Below the pieces are notes generated by a model. It was given only the letters and a program-made list of their open reading frames with translations. It ran no database searches and was not told where the DNA came from. A program made the translations under genes and the position numbers. From Tupaia tana (Eukaryota; Chordata; Mammalia; Scandentia; Tupaiidae): a DNA stretch of 64,000 nt. Location of the stretch: NCBI GenBank assembly GCA_026018925.1, contig JAKSZU010000002.1:155976400-156040399 (forward strand), read 5' to 3'. Each line of letters starts with the position of its first letter. Position 1 is the first letter of the stretch. This document shows, in pieces, positions 1 to 10,770 of the stretch.

Positions 1-1244
1 AACCAAATGATTGAAATGTCCCCCAGCACTGGATGTCCTCAGGCCTACCATGCATGCACTGGCTTTCACTTGGAGTGACCGGAAGTTACTAAATCTTGCT
101 CCCATTCATCTACAATTGTGTACCAAACAACTCTTGTATTTGAGGCAATATGCTGAATACCAGTCACAGAGAAATAAATGTAACATAGCCCTTATTTGGG
201 GGAAGCTTCTGGTGTGAAACAGGAGACAGACAAGTAATCCCCTCCAAAACGCAATACTGTCCAATTGGTGCAACGGTAGAGGCATGTGTATACTTCAGAG
301 GAGCAGGGGGGGGTGGTAAAAGGAAGGAGTGGTCAATTATAAATGAGTGATATTGGGGATAAGAGACGCCTTCACGCACTGGGCTATACTGGGCTCACCC
401 TTGAATATACGTACTTCCTGCACTATGTTGATGTATTACTTACAGATCTTTCCAGATGAAGGATCTTCGTTCACTGAGCCTGTGTCCCTAGGAAGTATGT
501 TGTAAGATGTTTGTTAACACTAGAATGTTCCCTTGGAGTTGATCCCTTTTCATCTATAATCAAATTGGGGTAGACGCAAAGTTCCTCCAGTGATCATTGT
601 ACTCTCATCCCTTTGCCTGTCGCTGGGCTTTCGTGGATAAGAAAGAACCACCCTACCAGGAGTCACATGATTCACTAGTCTTGCAAGGTTTTGGACCCTT
701 CATGTTAACAGCAGCCACTATTTGGGTTGGGGTGGAAAGGAAAAAAAAAAAGGCAATCTGCTGCTATAAAACATGCTACATGTCATTCTTTTCAGGGATA
801 TGTAGAGGGATATAGGTAGTACTTTGCTACTATTTCATGTGAAACAGCGATAGCTTATCGTAATAACAAAGCAACATGGTAAAACAAACGCAATTTCCAT
901 ATATTTTTCCTACTCACCGGGACAGTAGTCATTCACTATCTGTTGATTTTTTTTTTTAGTGTAATTACTAAGTTCTACCCTTGATTGTGTCTCCCCACCA
1001 AAAAGGAAATGAATACTCAGTGTCTGAGATTCCCAACAGTGGAAATTATAAGCTGCCAGGACCCTGCCATCTTGCCCAAAGTACATACCCCCCAGTAAAC
1101 AGGCCCTCCCTTCTCTGAGATCACTGCAGATGGCAGGCTTCCAAAAGGAAAAAAGGACCAGCTAAAAATAGACAGTTTCAGGAAAATGCTATGGTTAATC
1201 AGATAGCTGCTATCAGAAATATGCAGATATCAAAACATTTCAAG
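1..1244. other. Unassigned single-copy DNA
   Basis: I recognise no gene, exon or repeat family here. Open frames are short and lack any family motif. Short A-runs (near 740) and a T-run (near 950) are the only low-complexity features. Confidence 0.5.
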
Positions 1245-1475
1245 CCCAGCCACAGTGGCACAGGCAGTAGAGACTCTGCTGTGCGCTGCTGGGGGCCATA
1301 TTGGAGGGCTCCAGGTTCCTGTCCCAGGCCTACCTGAACATGCAAGGAGGCCCGTTACCCTACCTGGCTACAGGGCTAGAGACTGCAAGGTGAACACCCA
1401 GTCGAGGATACCTGTCTCTCTGTCTCTCTTTTTCCTTCAGAAGACTAAAAACCAACCAAACTTAGGGGGAAAAAA
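1245..1475 (+). mobile_element. SINE-C, old copy
   Basis: The head reads like other C copies (GCCCAGCCACAGTGGCACAG, then CTGCTGGGGGCCATATTGGA). A CT stretch at 1409-1440 and an A-run at 1470-1480 close it. Heavily diverged; no TSD read. Confidence 0.6.
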
Positions 1476-1484
1476 AAAAGATCT

Positions 1485-2068
1485 TAAAGGCAGAAACACA
1501 TTGATGAGAGAAATACTGATCTAATTTATGCTTATTTATTTAATAATAGAACTTTGAAATCATCTATATTAGGTATTCAATTCTAAATGGCATTAGATTC
1601 TTATGCTGTTTTACACTTAATGACTTTAGATGTGACTAACCAAAGGATTTAGAAAAATATTACATGTAGTTGGTTTTTCCTTGTGACCCAAGATAAAGTA
1701 TTAACTTCTAGGCATTTATCTTATTTATTCTAGATGGATAAATGCAGATGTCTACTTTTTCCAAACAAATTAGAAATAGTTGTATTTGTAATTTGTTTGT
1801 ATTTCCTTTATACCATTTGTGGAAATTGTCTCGATAATTCGTAAAAGCAAAATAAGTGGTACATTACTAACTAGACTTGTCAAGCATCTTTGATGGTTGT
1901 TGTAAATCTTAGTGCCTTTTCAGCCCACAACTTTAATTTGTTCTATTTTATTTAATTTGTTCTATTTGCTCTATTTAATTTGTTCTATCCTGGTTAAATA
2001 TTTTGAAAGGTATCAATGTAATTTGAAAGTAATAAGAACTCCATGTCTAGAAATTATATTTCATATCA
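1485..2068. other. Unassigned AT-rich DNA
   Basis: AT-rich with imperfect TTTAATTTGTTCTATT repeats at about 1935-1990. No coding or repeat-family signature seen. Confidence 0.45.
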
Positions 2069-2083
2069 GAATTAGATATATAG

Positions 2084-2321
2084 GGACCAGTAGTTAGCGT
2101 AATGGCTATGTCACTGGACTCCCATGTAGTCGACTGCGGTTCGAGTCCCAGACCCAGTGGCTTAAACTCACGCTGGGCACGTGTGCGTGTGTGCCCAGGA
2201 TCCCGAGAGGAGAATGGAGGAGAAGGGATTGAGGCATGGCCATCCCCCCGGGGGGTGATTTACTGCTTTCTGTCTCTCTGTCTCTCTGGCAAGCGCACGC
2301 ACCCTATAGCAAAAACCTCTT

Positions 2322-2354
<33 letters not shown>
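2084..2354 (+). mobile_element. SINE-A (young subfamily)
   Basis: The A-box region TAGCGTAATGG (2096-2106) and B-box-like GGTTCGAGTCCC (2139-2150) are intact, followed by the C-run/G-run palindrome at 2245-2262 and a ~30-nt A tail. A 15-bp TSD flanks it: GAATTAGATATATAG at 2069-2083 and GAATTAAATATATAG at 2355-2369. The near-intact promoter and long tail suggest a recent insertion. Confidence 0.92.
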
Positions 2355-2384
2355 GAATTAAATATATAGCTTTAGTAAAAAAAC

Positions 2385-2718
2385 AATATGCTTTAATAGA
2401 AAGCGTATTGCATTGTATGTCCCCACTCAATATATACCGAGTGCCTGCACTCTATAGCAGAAACTGAAAGATTGGAAGATATAATAGCAGGGAGGCCAGG
2501 TGTAGATACTAGAGACAGTATGGGGGCTTAATAAAGGGTGGGAGGGAGAGAATCAAGAAAAAAAATTTAAGAGATACAAAAATGAAAAGTTATCTGTTGA
2601 TGATAATGTATATGGTAATGTCTTTGACTTCACTAAGATGCTCCATATTTGTGCTGGGAAAAACTGTGTTGAACACTGTAAAGAAATACAGTGATTAAAT
2701 GAAGATTTTTTTTAAATA
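2385..2718 (+). mobile_element. L1/HAL1 3'-UTR fragment
   Basis: The first ~85 bases match, by eye, the 3' UTR of the minus-strand L1 in this window near 33,900-33,990 (shared CATTGTAT, ATATACC, CACTCTATRG). The later part matches the HAL1 3' end near 44,700-44,900 (shared TTGTTGATGATAA and GGGAAAAACTGTGTT-like text). Probably a 5'-truncated insertion of the L1/HAL1 lineage; I cannot say which parent. Confidence 0.65.
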
Positions 2719-2899
2719 GCATTTGACCTTCCAAATAATCTTCCAAAATGAAGGTGAGCTAAAACTGTTTTTGAACATCAAAACCACAGCATTAATTTAA
2801 TCATTCTAACCTGTGCATATGTTAACATTACATGGAAAAGGGAACTCTGAAGATGTAATGAAGGTTACAATAAGCTGACCTTAAAATAGGGAGATTATC

Positions 2900-3143
2900 C
2901 AGTCAGCCCGTGGGATAGAGGTTAAGGAGACTAGATTCTGCATGGTCAACTCTGTGTTTCAAGGCCTGGGCCGGTCGGCTTGAAAAATGCACGTGTGCAC
3001 GCGTGCTCAGAATGTAGACAGCAGGGAGAAGTGGAGGAGAAAGAATTGCAGTGTCTGTCCCCTACCGAGAGTGCCTTCTCACTTTCTCCCTATCTCTGTC
3101 TTTCTCCAGCTAGCACACATGCCCTCTGGGGGGGAAATTAAAA
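2900..3143 (+). mobile_element. SINE-D
   Basis: Starts CAGTCAGCCCGTGGGATAGA, carries the GCTTGAAAAATGCACGTGTG body and ends GCCCTCTGGGGGGGAAATTA. An 8-bp AGATTATC repeat lies at 2892-2899 and 3144-3151, probably the remains of a longer TSD. Confidence 0.8.
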
Positions 3144-3151
3144 AGATTATC

Positions 3152-3711
3152 ACAGGTTATCTGGGTGGACACAGTATAATCACATTGGCTCTTACCAGCA
3201 GAACCTTCCTTGAGATGAAGGCAGGAAAGGAAGGCAAAAGAAAGATGTGGCAAAGGGGAAGTCGGAGAGACGTCAAAGGTGGGAAGGTTTGACGCATCAC
3301 TGCTAGCTGTCAAATTTTAAAGCCATGTACGCCAGAGAGAGGGGGTCCCCAGAGTAGTCCCCAGCTGACAGCAGACGTAAAACCTTAGTCCAGCAACTGA
3401 GATCTGGAGTATCTGAACGTGCACAAGAGACTCCTAGCACTAACGACAGGGTAATGAGTGGGAAGAGAAGGGGAAAGGGCCAGGCAGGGAGCAAAGGGCT
3501 GCTTCTGAATATGGTAAGGCAGAGCACCCAGTGATCAAAATGTTCTAAATTAGAATCTAAACGTACAGAAGATTATAACAGCGTCAGCTGAGAAACAGAC
3601 CATTGGTCAAAGGCAAAGAATTGAGAACCAGGAATCAAGTGCTTATTCTTCCTTAGGGTCAACTGAGTTTCCATTAAATACAATGAGAAAGAAATAGTGT
3701 TTTTTTGTTTC
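3152..3711. other. Unassigned single-copy DNA
   Basis: Nothing recognisable between the flanking SINE-D copies. Both strands have short open frames without known motifs. Confidence 0.45.
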
Positions 3712-3955
3712 ATTTTTATTGCCAAATGATGCGTGCACTCGCCAATAAGAAAAAAAAAAAAAAAAAAAAAAAAGCACCCTCCAACAGGGCACGATCACGC
3801 CACAATCTTTTTTCCTCCGTTTGTTCTCATCAGGATTTTGGGCACACACGCACATGGCATTTTTCAAGCTACCAGGGTAGGGATTTGAACTGTGGTTAGC
3901 CATGTGGGATCCAGTTCACAATGTCCAACACTTAACTGTGTTATGGGACTGACTA
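3712..3955 (-). mobile_element. SINE-D with expanded internal A-run
   Basis: Read on the minus strand it begins near AACACAGTTAAGTGTTGGAC and ends in the CAAT/AAAAATGA tail. A 24-nt A-run at about 3750-3773 sits inside the body where other copies have GAGAGAGAAAG, so this looks like local expansion. Confidence 0.7.
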
Positions 3956-3974
3956 TGAAATAGTATTTTCAACA

Positions 3975-4190
3975 AATAGTGGGTTCAAATCCCAGACCCA
4001 GAAGCTTGAAACTCATGCTAGGCACATGTGTATGCATGCACAAAATCCCAAGAGAAGAATGGAGGAGAAAGGACTGTGGCCTGGCCATTCCCCCTGGAGG
4101 GTGGTTACTCAGTTTCTCTCTCTTTGTCTCTCTCTATGTCTCCAGCAAGTGCACATACCCTATAGCAAAAATCTCTGAAAAAAATATTAA
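3975..4190 (+). mobile_element. SINE-A, 5'-incomplete
   Basis: Begins near the B box (GTGGGTTCAAATCCCAGACC) without the A-box half of the head. The body runs to CCCTATAGCAAAAATCTCTG and an A-rich tail. Confidence 0.75.
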
Positions 4191-4261
4191 AAATCGGAAA
4201 CTAATTTAAAAAAAAAGAAACCTAGGTGTAAAAGCTAAAATTTCAAGAATATTAGAAGAAG

Positions 4262-4340
4262 GAAGTTTTCTTCCTCTCCCTCTCTGTCTCTCTGTCTCTC
4301 TCTCTCTGGGAACCAATACACCTCTTGCAAATTTAAAACA
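4262..4340 (+). repeat. CT-rich stretch, possibly a SINE tail remnant
   Basis: TCTCCCTCTCTGTCTCTCTG-like sequence followed by an A-rich run resembles the last third of SINE-A/B. Too short to assign. Confidence 0.35.
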
Positions 4341-4498
4341 AAAAATAATAAAAGGTTTTGTATATCTAAAGACATCAAGAAAGTAAAAAAATGAAACCTA
4401 CAGACTGGGAGAAAATATCTGCATATATTTGATAAGGAACTTATATCCAGAATATATAAACAACTCTCAAAACTCAATGGTTGAAAGGTAAGTAGTTC

Positions 4499-4762
4499 AG
4501 GGCCAGCAGATAGCATGGTGGTTAAGGCACTGGATTCTCACATGGACGACTGTGTGTTTTAATCCTGGACCTTGCAGCTTGAAAATCATGCCAGGCGTGA
4601 GTGCATGCATGCCCAAAATCCCAAGAGGAGAATGGAGGAGGGATTGGGGAGTGGGTAGCACCCCTAAGAGGTGATTTCTCACTTTCTCCTCTCTGTCTCT
4701 CTTTTTTTCTGTCTCTGTCTTTCTCCAGCAAACACATTCACTCTGCGAGGAAAAAAAAACAG
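4499..4762 (+). mobile_element. SINE-A (old subfamily) inside L1
   Basis: GGGCCAGCAGATAGCATGGT head, TTTTAATCCTGGACC in place of a clean B box, body with GAGGAGAATGGAGGAGGGAT, CT stretch and an A-run at 4,752-4,760. It splits the old L1. Confidence 0.8.
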
Positions 4763-5124
4763 TAGCTCAACTAGAAATTTGGTATAAAATAATAACAGAT
4801 ATTTCACTGAAGTAGATCCACAGATATCAAATAAGACAAAAAATGTGTTAACCATCATTAGCTATCAAGGAAATGAAAATGAAAAGCACAGTGATGTATC
4901 ATTATACATCCATCAGAGGGACAAAAACAGAAAAGTGTCCCAACGCTAAATGCTGGCAAGAATACAGAGAGACTATGTCATTCATATGGGGCTGGATGGT
5001 CAACACAGGGGAAAGAAATAGGTGGTGTGGTTACAAAGGTCATAGGAGGAATCCGTGAGAATGAAAGTGTTCTAACATTGAGGTGGTGGATATCCAAACA
5101 GAGATGATAAAATTCATAGAACTC

Positions 5125-5325
5125 GGGGCCAGATGGTGGTGCAGCGGTAAGAGGTGATGCTCTGTGAGACTGGCCCACATGGAAAGGTTCCTAGTTCATG
5201 TCCAGAGACCTCCCCAAGCATGGCAGGGGCACACGTGCCCATGATCTGGGGCTGGCTAAAGCTGAGGGTAGTTCACAGCATCAAGCCTCTGCTAGAATAC
5301 TGTTTCTCTCTTTTTAAAAAATGCA
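5125..5325 (+). mobile_element. SINE-C inside L1 3' UTR
   Basis: GGGGCCAGATGGTGGTGCAG head, GTTCCTAGTTCATGTCC near the B-box position and the ATGATCTGGGGCTGGCTAAA body typical of C. It lies in the old L1 3' UTR. Confidence 0.8.
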
Positions 5326-5701
5326 TATTACTAAATATACTCATGAGTATATGCACACAAATAAATACAAATCAAACAGTAGAAATCTGAATACTATTGG
5401 TAGATTGTATATCGATGTCAATATTTTGGCTACGATATTAGTTTGTGATCATTGGAAGAAACCAGGCAAATCTTCAAGAAATCTCTGAATTATTTCCTTC
5501 ACTTGCATGTGAATTTACAATTGTCTCAATGAAGTTTTCAATTTAAAAAAGGCAAAGGACTTAGACATTCTCACCAAGACACAAGTGGCCAATAAGCACA
5601 CAAAAAAAGATACCCATCATCATGCCGTAGATGCATCCTGACAAAATGACAAAGCAACAATGAGATGCTATTTTTTACCCACCAGACTGGTCATAATTAC
5701 A

Positions 5702-5782
5702 CTGGGTTGTCAGAAAAGTCATGATGTATTTTTTTCTATGTTTTCCTATGCAAAAATGTGTCATGACTTTTCCAACAACCCG
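5702..5782. mobile_element. Palindromic mariner-type MITE, copy 1
   Basis: About 80 bp: the left arm TGGGTTGTCAGAAAAGTCAT pairs with the right arm ATGACTTTTCCAACAACCC, with a short T-rich/CTATG centre. Size and architecture resemble MADE1, the human mariner MITE, but the arms differ. It sits inside the second old L1. Confidence 0.75.
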
Positions 5783-5834
5783 CTAATGACAAGGGGGGGG
5801 GGGCGGGGAGGAGACAAAAAACAACTAGTAGCAG

Positions 5835-6102
5835 GGGACCAGCAGTTAGTGTAATGGCTATGTTGTTGAACTCTCATGTAGTCGACCACAGTTTGAGTCC
5901 CAGACCTGGTGGCTTAAACTCACGCCAGGCGTGTGTGCGTGCGTGCCCAAGATCCCAAGAGGAGAATGTAGGAGAAGGGATTGCAGCATGGCCATCCCCC
6001 CTGGGGGTGATTTCTGGCTTTCTGTCTCTCTGTCTCTCTCTGACTTTCTGGTGAGCGCAAGTGACCTATAGCAAAAACCTCTCAAGAAATATATAAATAA
6101 AT
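5835..6102 (+). mobile_element. SINE-A (young head)
   Basis: GGGACCAGCAGTTAGTGTAA head, palindrome ATCCCCCCTGGGGGTGAT at about 5,994-6,011, tail AAATATATAAATAAATAAC. Inserted in the old L1 just after the mariner MITE. Confidence 0.88.
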
Positions 6103-6204
6103 AACATGTAGTGGTGAAGAGATGGAAAAGTTGGAACCCTCCCACACTGCTGCTGGAAAGGTAAAATGATTCAGCCACTTTGGATAAAGTGATACACAGC
6201 CAGT

Positions 6205-6425
6205 CTTAATGGCTAACAGTATTGCAATGCTCCACAATGCTGAAGCCACATGGAAAGGTTACAGGTTCACATCCTGAGGTGTCCCTGTATACACTGGTAC
6301 TTGCACATGGCCATAATCCTGCTGGTTGAGACTGGAGGGAAGAGGGATTGTGGCGTGAAGACCCTATTGGGGAGTTCCTCTCTCTGGCTCATGAAACAAA
6401 TCAGCTTTAAAAAAAAAAAAAAAAG
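6205..6425 (+). mobile_element. SINE-C
   Basis: Body text AGAGGGATTGTGGCGTGAAG, then ACCCTATTGGGGAG, shows the A-like module of C. It ends in a ~16-nt A tail at 6,409-6,424. Inserted in the old L1. Confidence 0.7.
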
Positions 6426-6505
6426 TGAAATAGAGACCTCCCATACAATGCAGCAATTTTACTTCTAGTTCTCTACTTTAGCTATTGAAGAGACATGAAA
6501 AGAGG

Positions 6506-6770
6506 GGGTACCAGCTGTTAGTGTAATGGCTATGTCACTGGACTCCCATGTAGTCGACTGCAGGTTGAGTTCCGGACCCGGTGGCTTAAACTCACACTGG
6601 GCGCATGTGCGTATGTGCCCAAGATCCTGAGAGAAGAATGAAGGAGAAGGGATTGTGGCATGGCCATCCCCCTGGGGGGTGATTTCTCACTTTCTGTCTC
6701 TGTCTCTCTCTGTCTTTCTGGCGAGCACATGCACCCTAGAGGAAAAAAACCTCTTAAAAAAAAAAAAAAG
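6506..6770 (+). mobile_element. SINE-A (young subfamily)
   Basis: Complete copy with TTAGTGTAATGGCTATGTCA head and palindrome at 6,667-6,682. An L1-derived TSD (AGACATGAAAAGA, near 6,490-6,502) recurs only after the next SINE (near 6,943-6,955), so this copy and the following SINE-B share one target site. Confidence 0.88.
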
Positions 6771-6772
6771 GA

Positions 6773-6856
6773 AGAGACCAACAGGTGGTGTAGTGGTTAA
6801 GGCACTGGACACTTTCACATGGCCAACCATGGTTCAAGTCCCAGACCTGGTGACTT

Positions 6857-6896
<40 letters not shown>

Positions 6897-6940
6897 TAAA
6901 TGAAATTAAATAAATAATTCTTTTTTTTTTTTAATAAAGG
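6773..6940 (+). mobile_element. SINE-B in tandem with SINE-A
   Basis: ACCAACAGGTGGTGTAGTGG head, GGTTCAAGTCCC B box, a (CT)n run at about 6,860-6,893 and an AATTAAATAAATAATTC tail. It probably inserted into the A tail of the neighbouring SINE-A, since both lie between one L1 duplication. Confidence 0.85.
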
Positions 6941-7494
6941 AGACATGAAAAGAAAACACATACCCACATGAAGGCTGTAAACAATGTTCAAGCAGCATTA
7001 TTCACAGTAACTAAAAAGTGGAAACAACCTAAACCAATGGGTGGAAAATGAACTGTTGTTCATGCATTCAATGGAATACTGTTAAGCAGTAATAAGGAAT
7101 GAAGTAACTAATGCTCACTGAAAAGTGGAAGAAACTCAAAAACATGATATTGCCAGACACCTTATGAAGCCAGCCAGTCAGAAGATCACATAGTGTCTGA
7201 TTCTAGTCGTGTAAAATATCCGGAAAGGCAAACTTACTGGACAGAGAGGAGCAGTGCTGGTTGCCTACGGCTGGGGTGAAAATGGGGAATGACTGCTCAT
7301 CGGTAAGAGCTTTCTTTAGGGTCATGGACATGACTAAAATTAGGTTCTGATGATGATCGTACACCTCTGGAAATATACTAAAATTCTTTGAATTGTGTAC
7401 TTAAAAGAGGTGAGCATTATGCTCTGTAAAGTATATCTCAATAAAACTGATTTTAAAAAAAAAAAGACCAAACAAAGTAAAGAATAAAATAAAG

Positions 7495-7694
7495 GCCCAG
7501 CCATGGTGCTGCAGCAGTGGTGCAGTATTCTGCAGTGCTGGGGGCCACGTGGAGACGGGGTTAGTTTCTGGGTTGACTTGTACACACAGGGTGAGGCACA
7601 CTTACTCGTGACCTGGCTGAGAGGCTGGGGGCATGAGATACTGTTGACGGTGCTTGTCTCTCTCTCTCTCTTCCTCTCTCCCTCGATAAAAGAC
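7495..7694 (+). mobile_element. SINE-C with TSD
   Basis: GCCCAGCCATGGTGCTGCAG head and GACGGTGCTTGTCTC end of body. A 12-bp TSD AATAAAATAAAG lies at 7,483-7,494 and 7,695-7,706. It landed just after the poly(A) of the old L1. Confidence 0.85.
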
Positions 7695-7736
7695 AATAAA
7701 ATAAAGTATGCTCAAAGAACATTTTTTTCTTAAATT

Positions 7737-7978
7737 TTGCTTAGTATGTACACATTCGCAGGAGATAGGTGGTGGGGGTAGGGCGGAATAAGAAAGTGCC
7801 TCCTACAGGGGATGGCCACGGCACAGCCCCTTTGTTTCCATTCTCTTTTCCGGATTTTGGGAGCACCCATGTATGCGCACACCTCAGCATGTTTTTCAAG
7901 CCTCCAGATCTTGGACTCAAACCATGTGATTAGGCATGTGGGATCCTGCTGCCTTAACCACCACGCCACCAGCTGGAT
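7737..7978 (-). mobile_element. SINE-D
   Basis: On the minus strand: CCAGCTGGTGGCGTGGTGGT head, CCATGTGCCTAATCACATGG-like anticodon-arm region, GGCTTGAAAAACATGCTGAG body. The tail end is weak. Confidence 0.72.
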
Positions 7979-7989
7979 GAACAAAACTT

Positions 7990-8397
7990 ATTTTAACAGT
8001 TGTTTAACAATCTGTTAACAGATTTCAAACTGTTGGATATCTGAACATGTGTCACATGGATGGATCTCTATCTGGGGACAGTCTGTCTGCTATGATCACT
8101 AGTGGGACCACAGACAGAGTACGGTGTTCACACGAGGAATCAAACACTGAGAAGGTGGTGAATGGCTTGAGGGTGATGGCAAAGAGAATAGGAGAAATGT
8201 GAAGGTTTAGAAAAGTTCTCACTGTGCTATTATCAGCTGTATTATGGCCTACCACTACAGAATGCTCAGGGTTATCTTTACACAGGAGTTGTGCTAGTCA
8301 CTGCCCGACTGAAAGTATAGTCTTTAAGCTGAAAACACATTACAATTAACATACTCCAAGCACTGTCTGAATCCTCTCCCAACCCAGTGCTATGCTT
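7990..8397. other. Unassigned single-copy DNA
   Basis: No recognised repeat or gene. It lies between a SINE-D and a MaLR LTR. Confidence 0.4.
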
Positions 8398-8778
8398 CGA
8401 ATGTATCCCCTCCCAAAATTCATGTGTTGAAACTTAAAGGCCAATGTGATGCATTAAGAGGTGATTGAGCCATGAGGGCTCCTCCCCTCATGAATGAGAC
8501 TAGGTGGCCTTATATAAAAAAAAAGCTGATAGAGGGAATTACTCCATCTTGCTGTTCCATCCCTTCTGTCGTTGTGTGACCACAGAATTCCCCATCTGGA
8601 AGATGGAACATTCAAAGCACCATCTTGGATGCAGAAACCAAGCTGTCACCAGACAACAAGCCTGCCAGCACCTTGATCTTGGACTTCCCAGCCTCCAGAA
8701 CTGTGAGGAATATGTTTCTGTTCTTTATAAATTACCTAGTCTGGTATTTTACTATAGCAGCACAAGATGGCTAAGAGG
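8398..8778 (+). mobile_element. Solo LTR, ERVL-MaLR (MST/MLT1-like) fossil
   Basis: Starts TGCTATGCTTCGAATGTATC and ends near GATGGCTAAG, with the MaLR hallmarks CCCAAAATTCATGTGTTGAA, CCTCATGAATGAGACTAG, a TATATAA-like box and CTTTATAAATTACCTAGTCT. About 380 bp, the usual size for this class. It is broken and much diverged; no internal part was seen. Insertion probably predates or accompanies early Euarchontoglires history. Confidence 0.85.
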
Positions 8779-8981
8779 CACAGTCTCCAACTTACCTTTT
8801 TAGTGAAAAGTGAAAACAACAGTGTTATTCTTGCCACAGCTGAAATGAATGTTTTCCATGTGGCTACTCTCCTTGTAACTCCTACAATTCAACCAAAGAG
8901 ATCTGTGGTCCATTTTATAAGCCATTAACTCTTTTTAACCTATTCTAATCAATTTCATGGATAAAATTAAGAAAATGTGTT

Positions 8982-9145
8982 GGGGGCTGGCAAGTGTCAT
9001 GGTGGTGAAAGGTACTGGACTCCCATACAACCAACCATGGTTCAAGCCCTGGACTTGGTGGCTTTCTTTCTCACTTTCCCTCTCTCTATATTTCTCTGGT
9101 CAAATTGGAAAATAATAATAAATAAAATTAAAATTAAATTAAAAG
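8982..9145 (+). mobile_element. SINE-B
   Basis: GGGGGCTGGCAAGTGTCATG head, GGTTCAAGCCC B box, then directly CTTTCTTTCTCACTTTCCCT and TCTGGTCAAATTGG plus an A-rich tail. Confidence 0.8.
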
Positions 9146-10381
9146 GAGAAAACATGTTGAAAACAAAAAAGAATATACTTGATAATAATTTTTGTATAAT
9201 TCAGCATCTAATGACCAAAAAGCTTAGAATAAAAGCAATTATATACAGACTTCCCTAATATCTATTCTAATATTACGACATGGCGTAAGTTGGGGAAGGG
9301 ATTATAGCTAAACAAAAGCAGATCTGTGGTTCTGAATATGATTAGACTAGTCCAAGCACTATATTCCCAGAAAAGGAAAATGCCTCTATGTTTTGTCATG
9401 CATTCATTAAGAGCTAAGTGCTCTTTCATAAATCTCTCTGCTTGGTGGCCCAAGGATCTAAGTGATTACCACCTGGATTGGATGAGTCAGACTCTAAATA
9501 CTAAAATGTCCCCGTAGGCCATGTCTGTTGCTCAGATCTGCCCTTTTGTGGTATCCTGGCTAGAGACTAACCGTTTGGAAGGTTCAGATCCACAGGCTCA
9601 GAATCCCCTGCCAGGCCTCCTCTATAAGTCATTGTCCTACACAGATAGGGAGGCTGCCTTGGCCCTAGAGGAAAGCCCGGGAAATCTGCAAATACGTGTG
9701 CTGTGGGGAGACTCTGTCAGAGACTGGAATTACTAAAGCTGAGGGGATGCTAGTTTTTCTGGATCTTCTGCTTTCCACTCCAGATTCTTTCTTCAGCCTC
9801 CTTTTTCCCACTCTTCATCCAGGATCCAGGCTGCCATGGACTGCACCAACAGTCTCTCGTACTCTGTTCCTTTCAGTTGGATCTGGCTGGTGGGACACAG
9901 TGATGCAGAATGACAGGGCCAAGAAGAGAAACAAAAGGAGGAATTCATTCTCCAGCCCCTCCTGATCAGGTCCCCGTGGTTGGCAGTAGCTGTACTCTTC
10001 TACTCTAGGCCATGGCTCCAATCTGGGGCCCTTTTCTATTGTACAATGGCTGGTCTTGCCGGGTTAGTGACCACCCGTTCCCCGTGTACCCTCAGGACTA
10101 GTGATAAAGGAGTTACCGCTGCTGCTACCTCAGGATCCTTAACTGTCCCTTGCTACTTTCTCTTAACCCTGCCCACTCCTTGGTGAATAGTCCCTTATGA
10201 GACTTTCCTCTGTCACCCCTTCTGTGAGCGCCGTTTCCTGCCAAGACGCAAGCAATTAATAGGAGTGACCATCAGTGAGTGGAACTGGGAAGCACTGGTA
10301 CAAGGTTCTGCATTTCATTTAATCCTGCTTTGTACTTATTGGTAATATTTCAAAATGAGCTGATGTTTCTTTGGTAACTAA
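9146..10381. other. Unassigned single-copy DNA
   Basis: About 1.2 kb without a family I can name. Frames of 60-90 codons exist on both strands but overlap one another, lack motifs and look random. An ancient repeat beyond recognition is possible. Confidence 0.45.
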
Positions 10382-10401
10382 ACACACACACACACACACA
10401 C
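10382..10401. repeat. (AC)n microsatellite
   Basis: Ten AC units, uninterrupted. Confidence 0.95.
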
Positions 10402-10419
10402 GTCATAGTTTGTGGTAAA

Positions 10420-10522
10420 TATGTTGCTTAATTACTGAATACCTGAAACTGGATGATTCATAAAAATGAAGATTTATTTAGCTCACAATTCTGGAGATTT
10501 GAGGTCAAAGGGCCTCATCCAG
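10420..10522 (-). mobile_element. MaLR LTR end fragment, fossil
   Basis: ACCTGAAACTGGATGATTCA and GATTTATTTAGCTCACAATT read like the antisense of the 3' end of MST/THE1-type MaLR LTRs. Only about 100 bp is present. Old and broken. Confidence 0.45.
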
Positions 10523-10524
10523 TA

Positions 10525-10770
10525 AAGGTCTTCTTCTTTTATTTACAATTTAATCGTTGTATGTCTTTACAGCATACAAATAGATTTGTCAAAGCATACA
10601 TGCACTCCATATTAAGCAATCAAAGATATTACAGTATACATCATCCTCAACAGGTAACTTTCCATTCTTAAGTGTGTTAAATGTTTTTATTTTTTCTGAG
10701 CCCTCTCTCCCAACACCCCCGTCCACTCCCTCCTCTACAATCTCTGGTATCTACACTTGTGACAACGGTA
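10525..10770 (-). mobile_element. HAL1/L1 3'-end fragment
   Basis: On the minus strand GTAGATACCAGAGATTGTAG plus a GAGGGAGTGG-like run matches the HAL1 3' region at about 44,685-44,730, and the distal part (AAATTGTAAATAAAAGAAG) matches the L1 3' end near 33,650-33,715. It is a 5'-truncated insertion lying against the MaLR piece. Confidence 0.6.

Larger units (their letters stand above)
4345..5553 (+). mobile_element. Old L1 (L1M-type) 3' portion, first copy
   Basis: Starts in the ORF2 C-terminal region (near CTACAGACTGGGAGAAAATA, a conserved L1 stretch) and runs through a degenerate 3' UTR (TGGATATCCAAACAGAGATG, GATAAAATTCATAGAACT) to an A-rich end near 5,540. It is interrupted by SINE-A (4,499-4,760) and SINE-C (5,125-5,325). 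Divergence is high, with no long frame, so it is much older than the L1 at 33.6 kb. Confidence 0.7.
5554..7464 (+). mobile_element. Old L1 (L1M-type) 3' end, second copy
   Basis: Restarts in ORF2 at GGCAAAGGACTTAGACATTC, a region the first copy already covers, so this is a separate insertion. Pieces follow at 5,554-5,701, 5,783-5,834, 6,105-6,205, 6,430-6,505 and 6,941-7,464, ending GTATATCTCAATAAAACTGA plus poly(A) at 7,453-7,464. The text AGCAGCATTATTCACAGTAA and AATGGAATACTGTTAAGCAG is classic L1 ORF2 C-terminal sequence. Confidence 0.85.
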
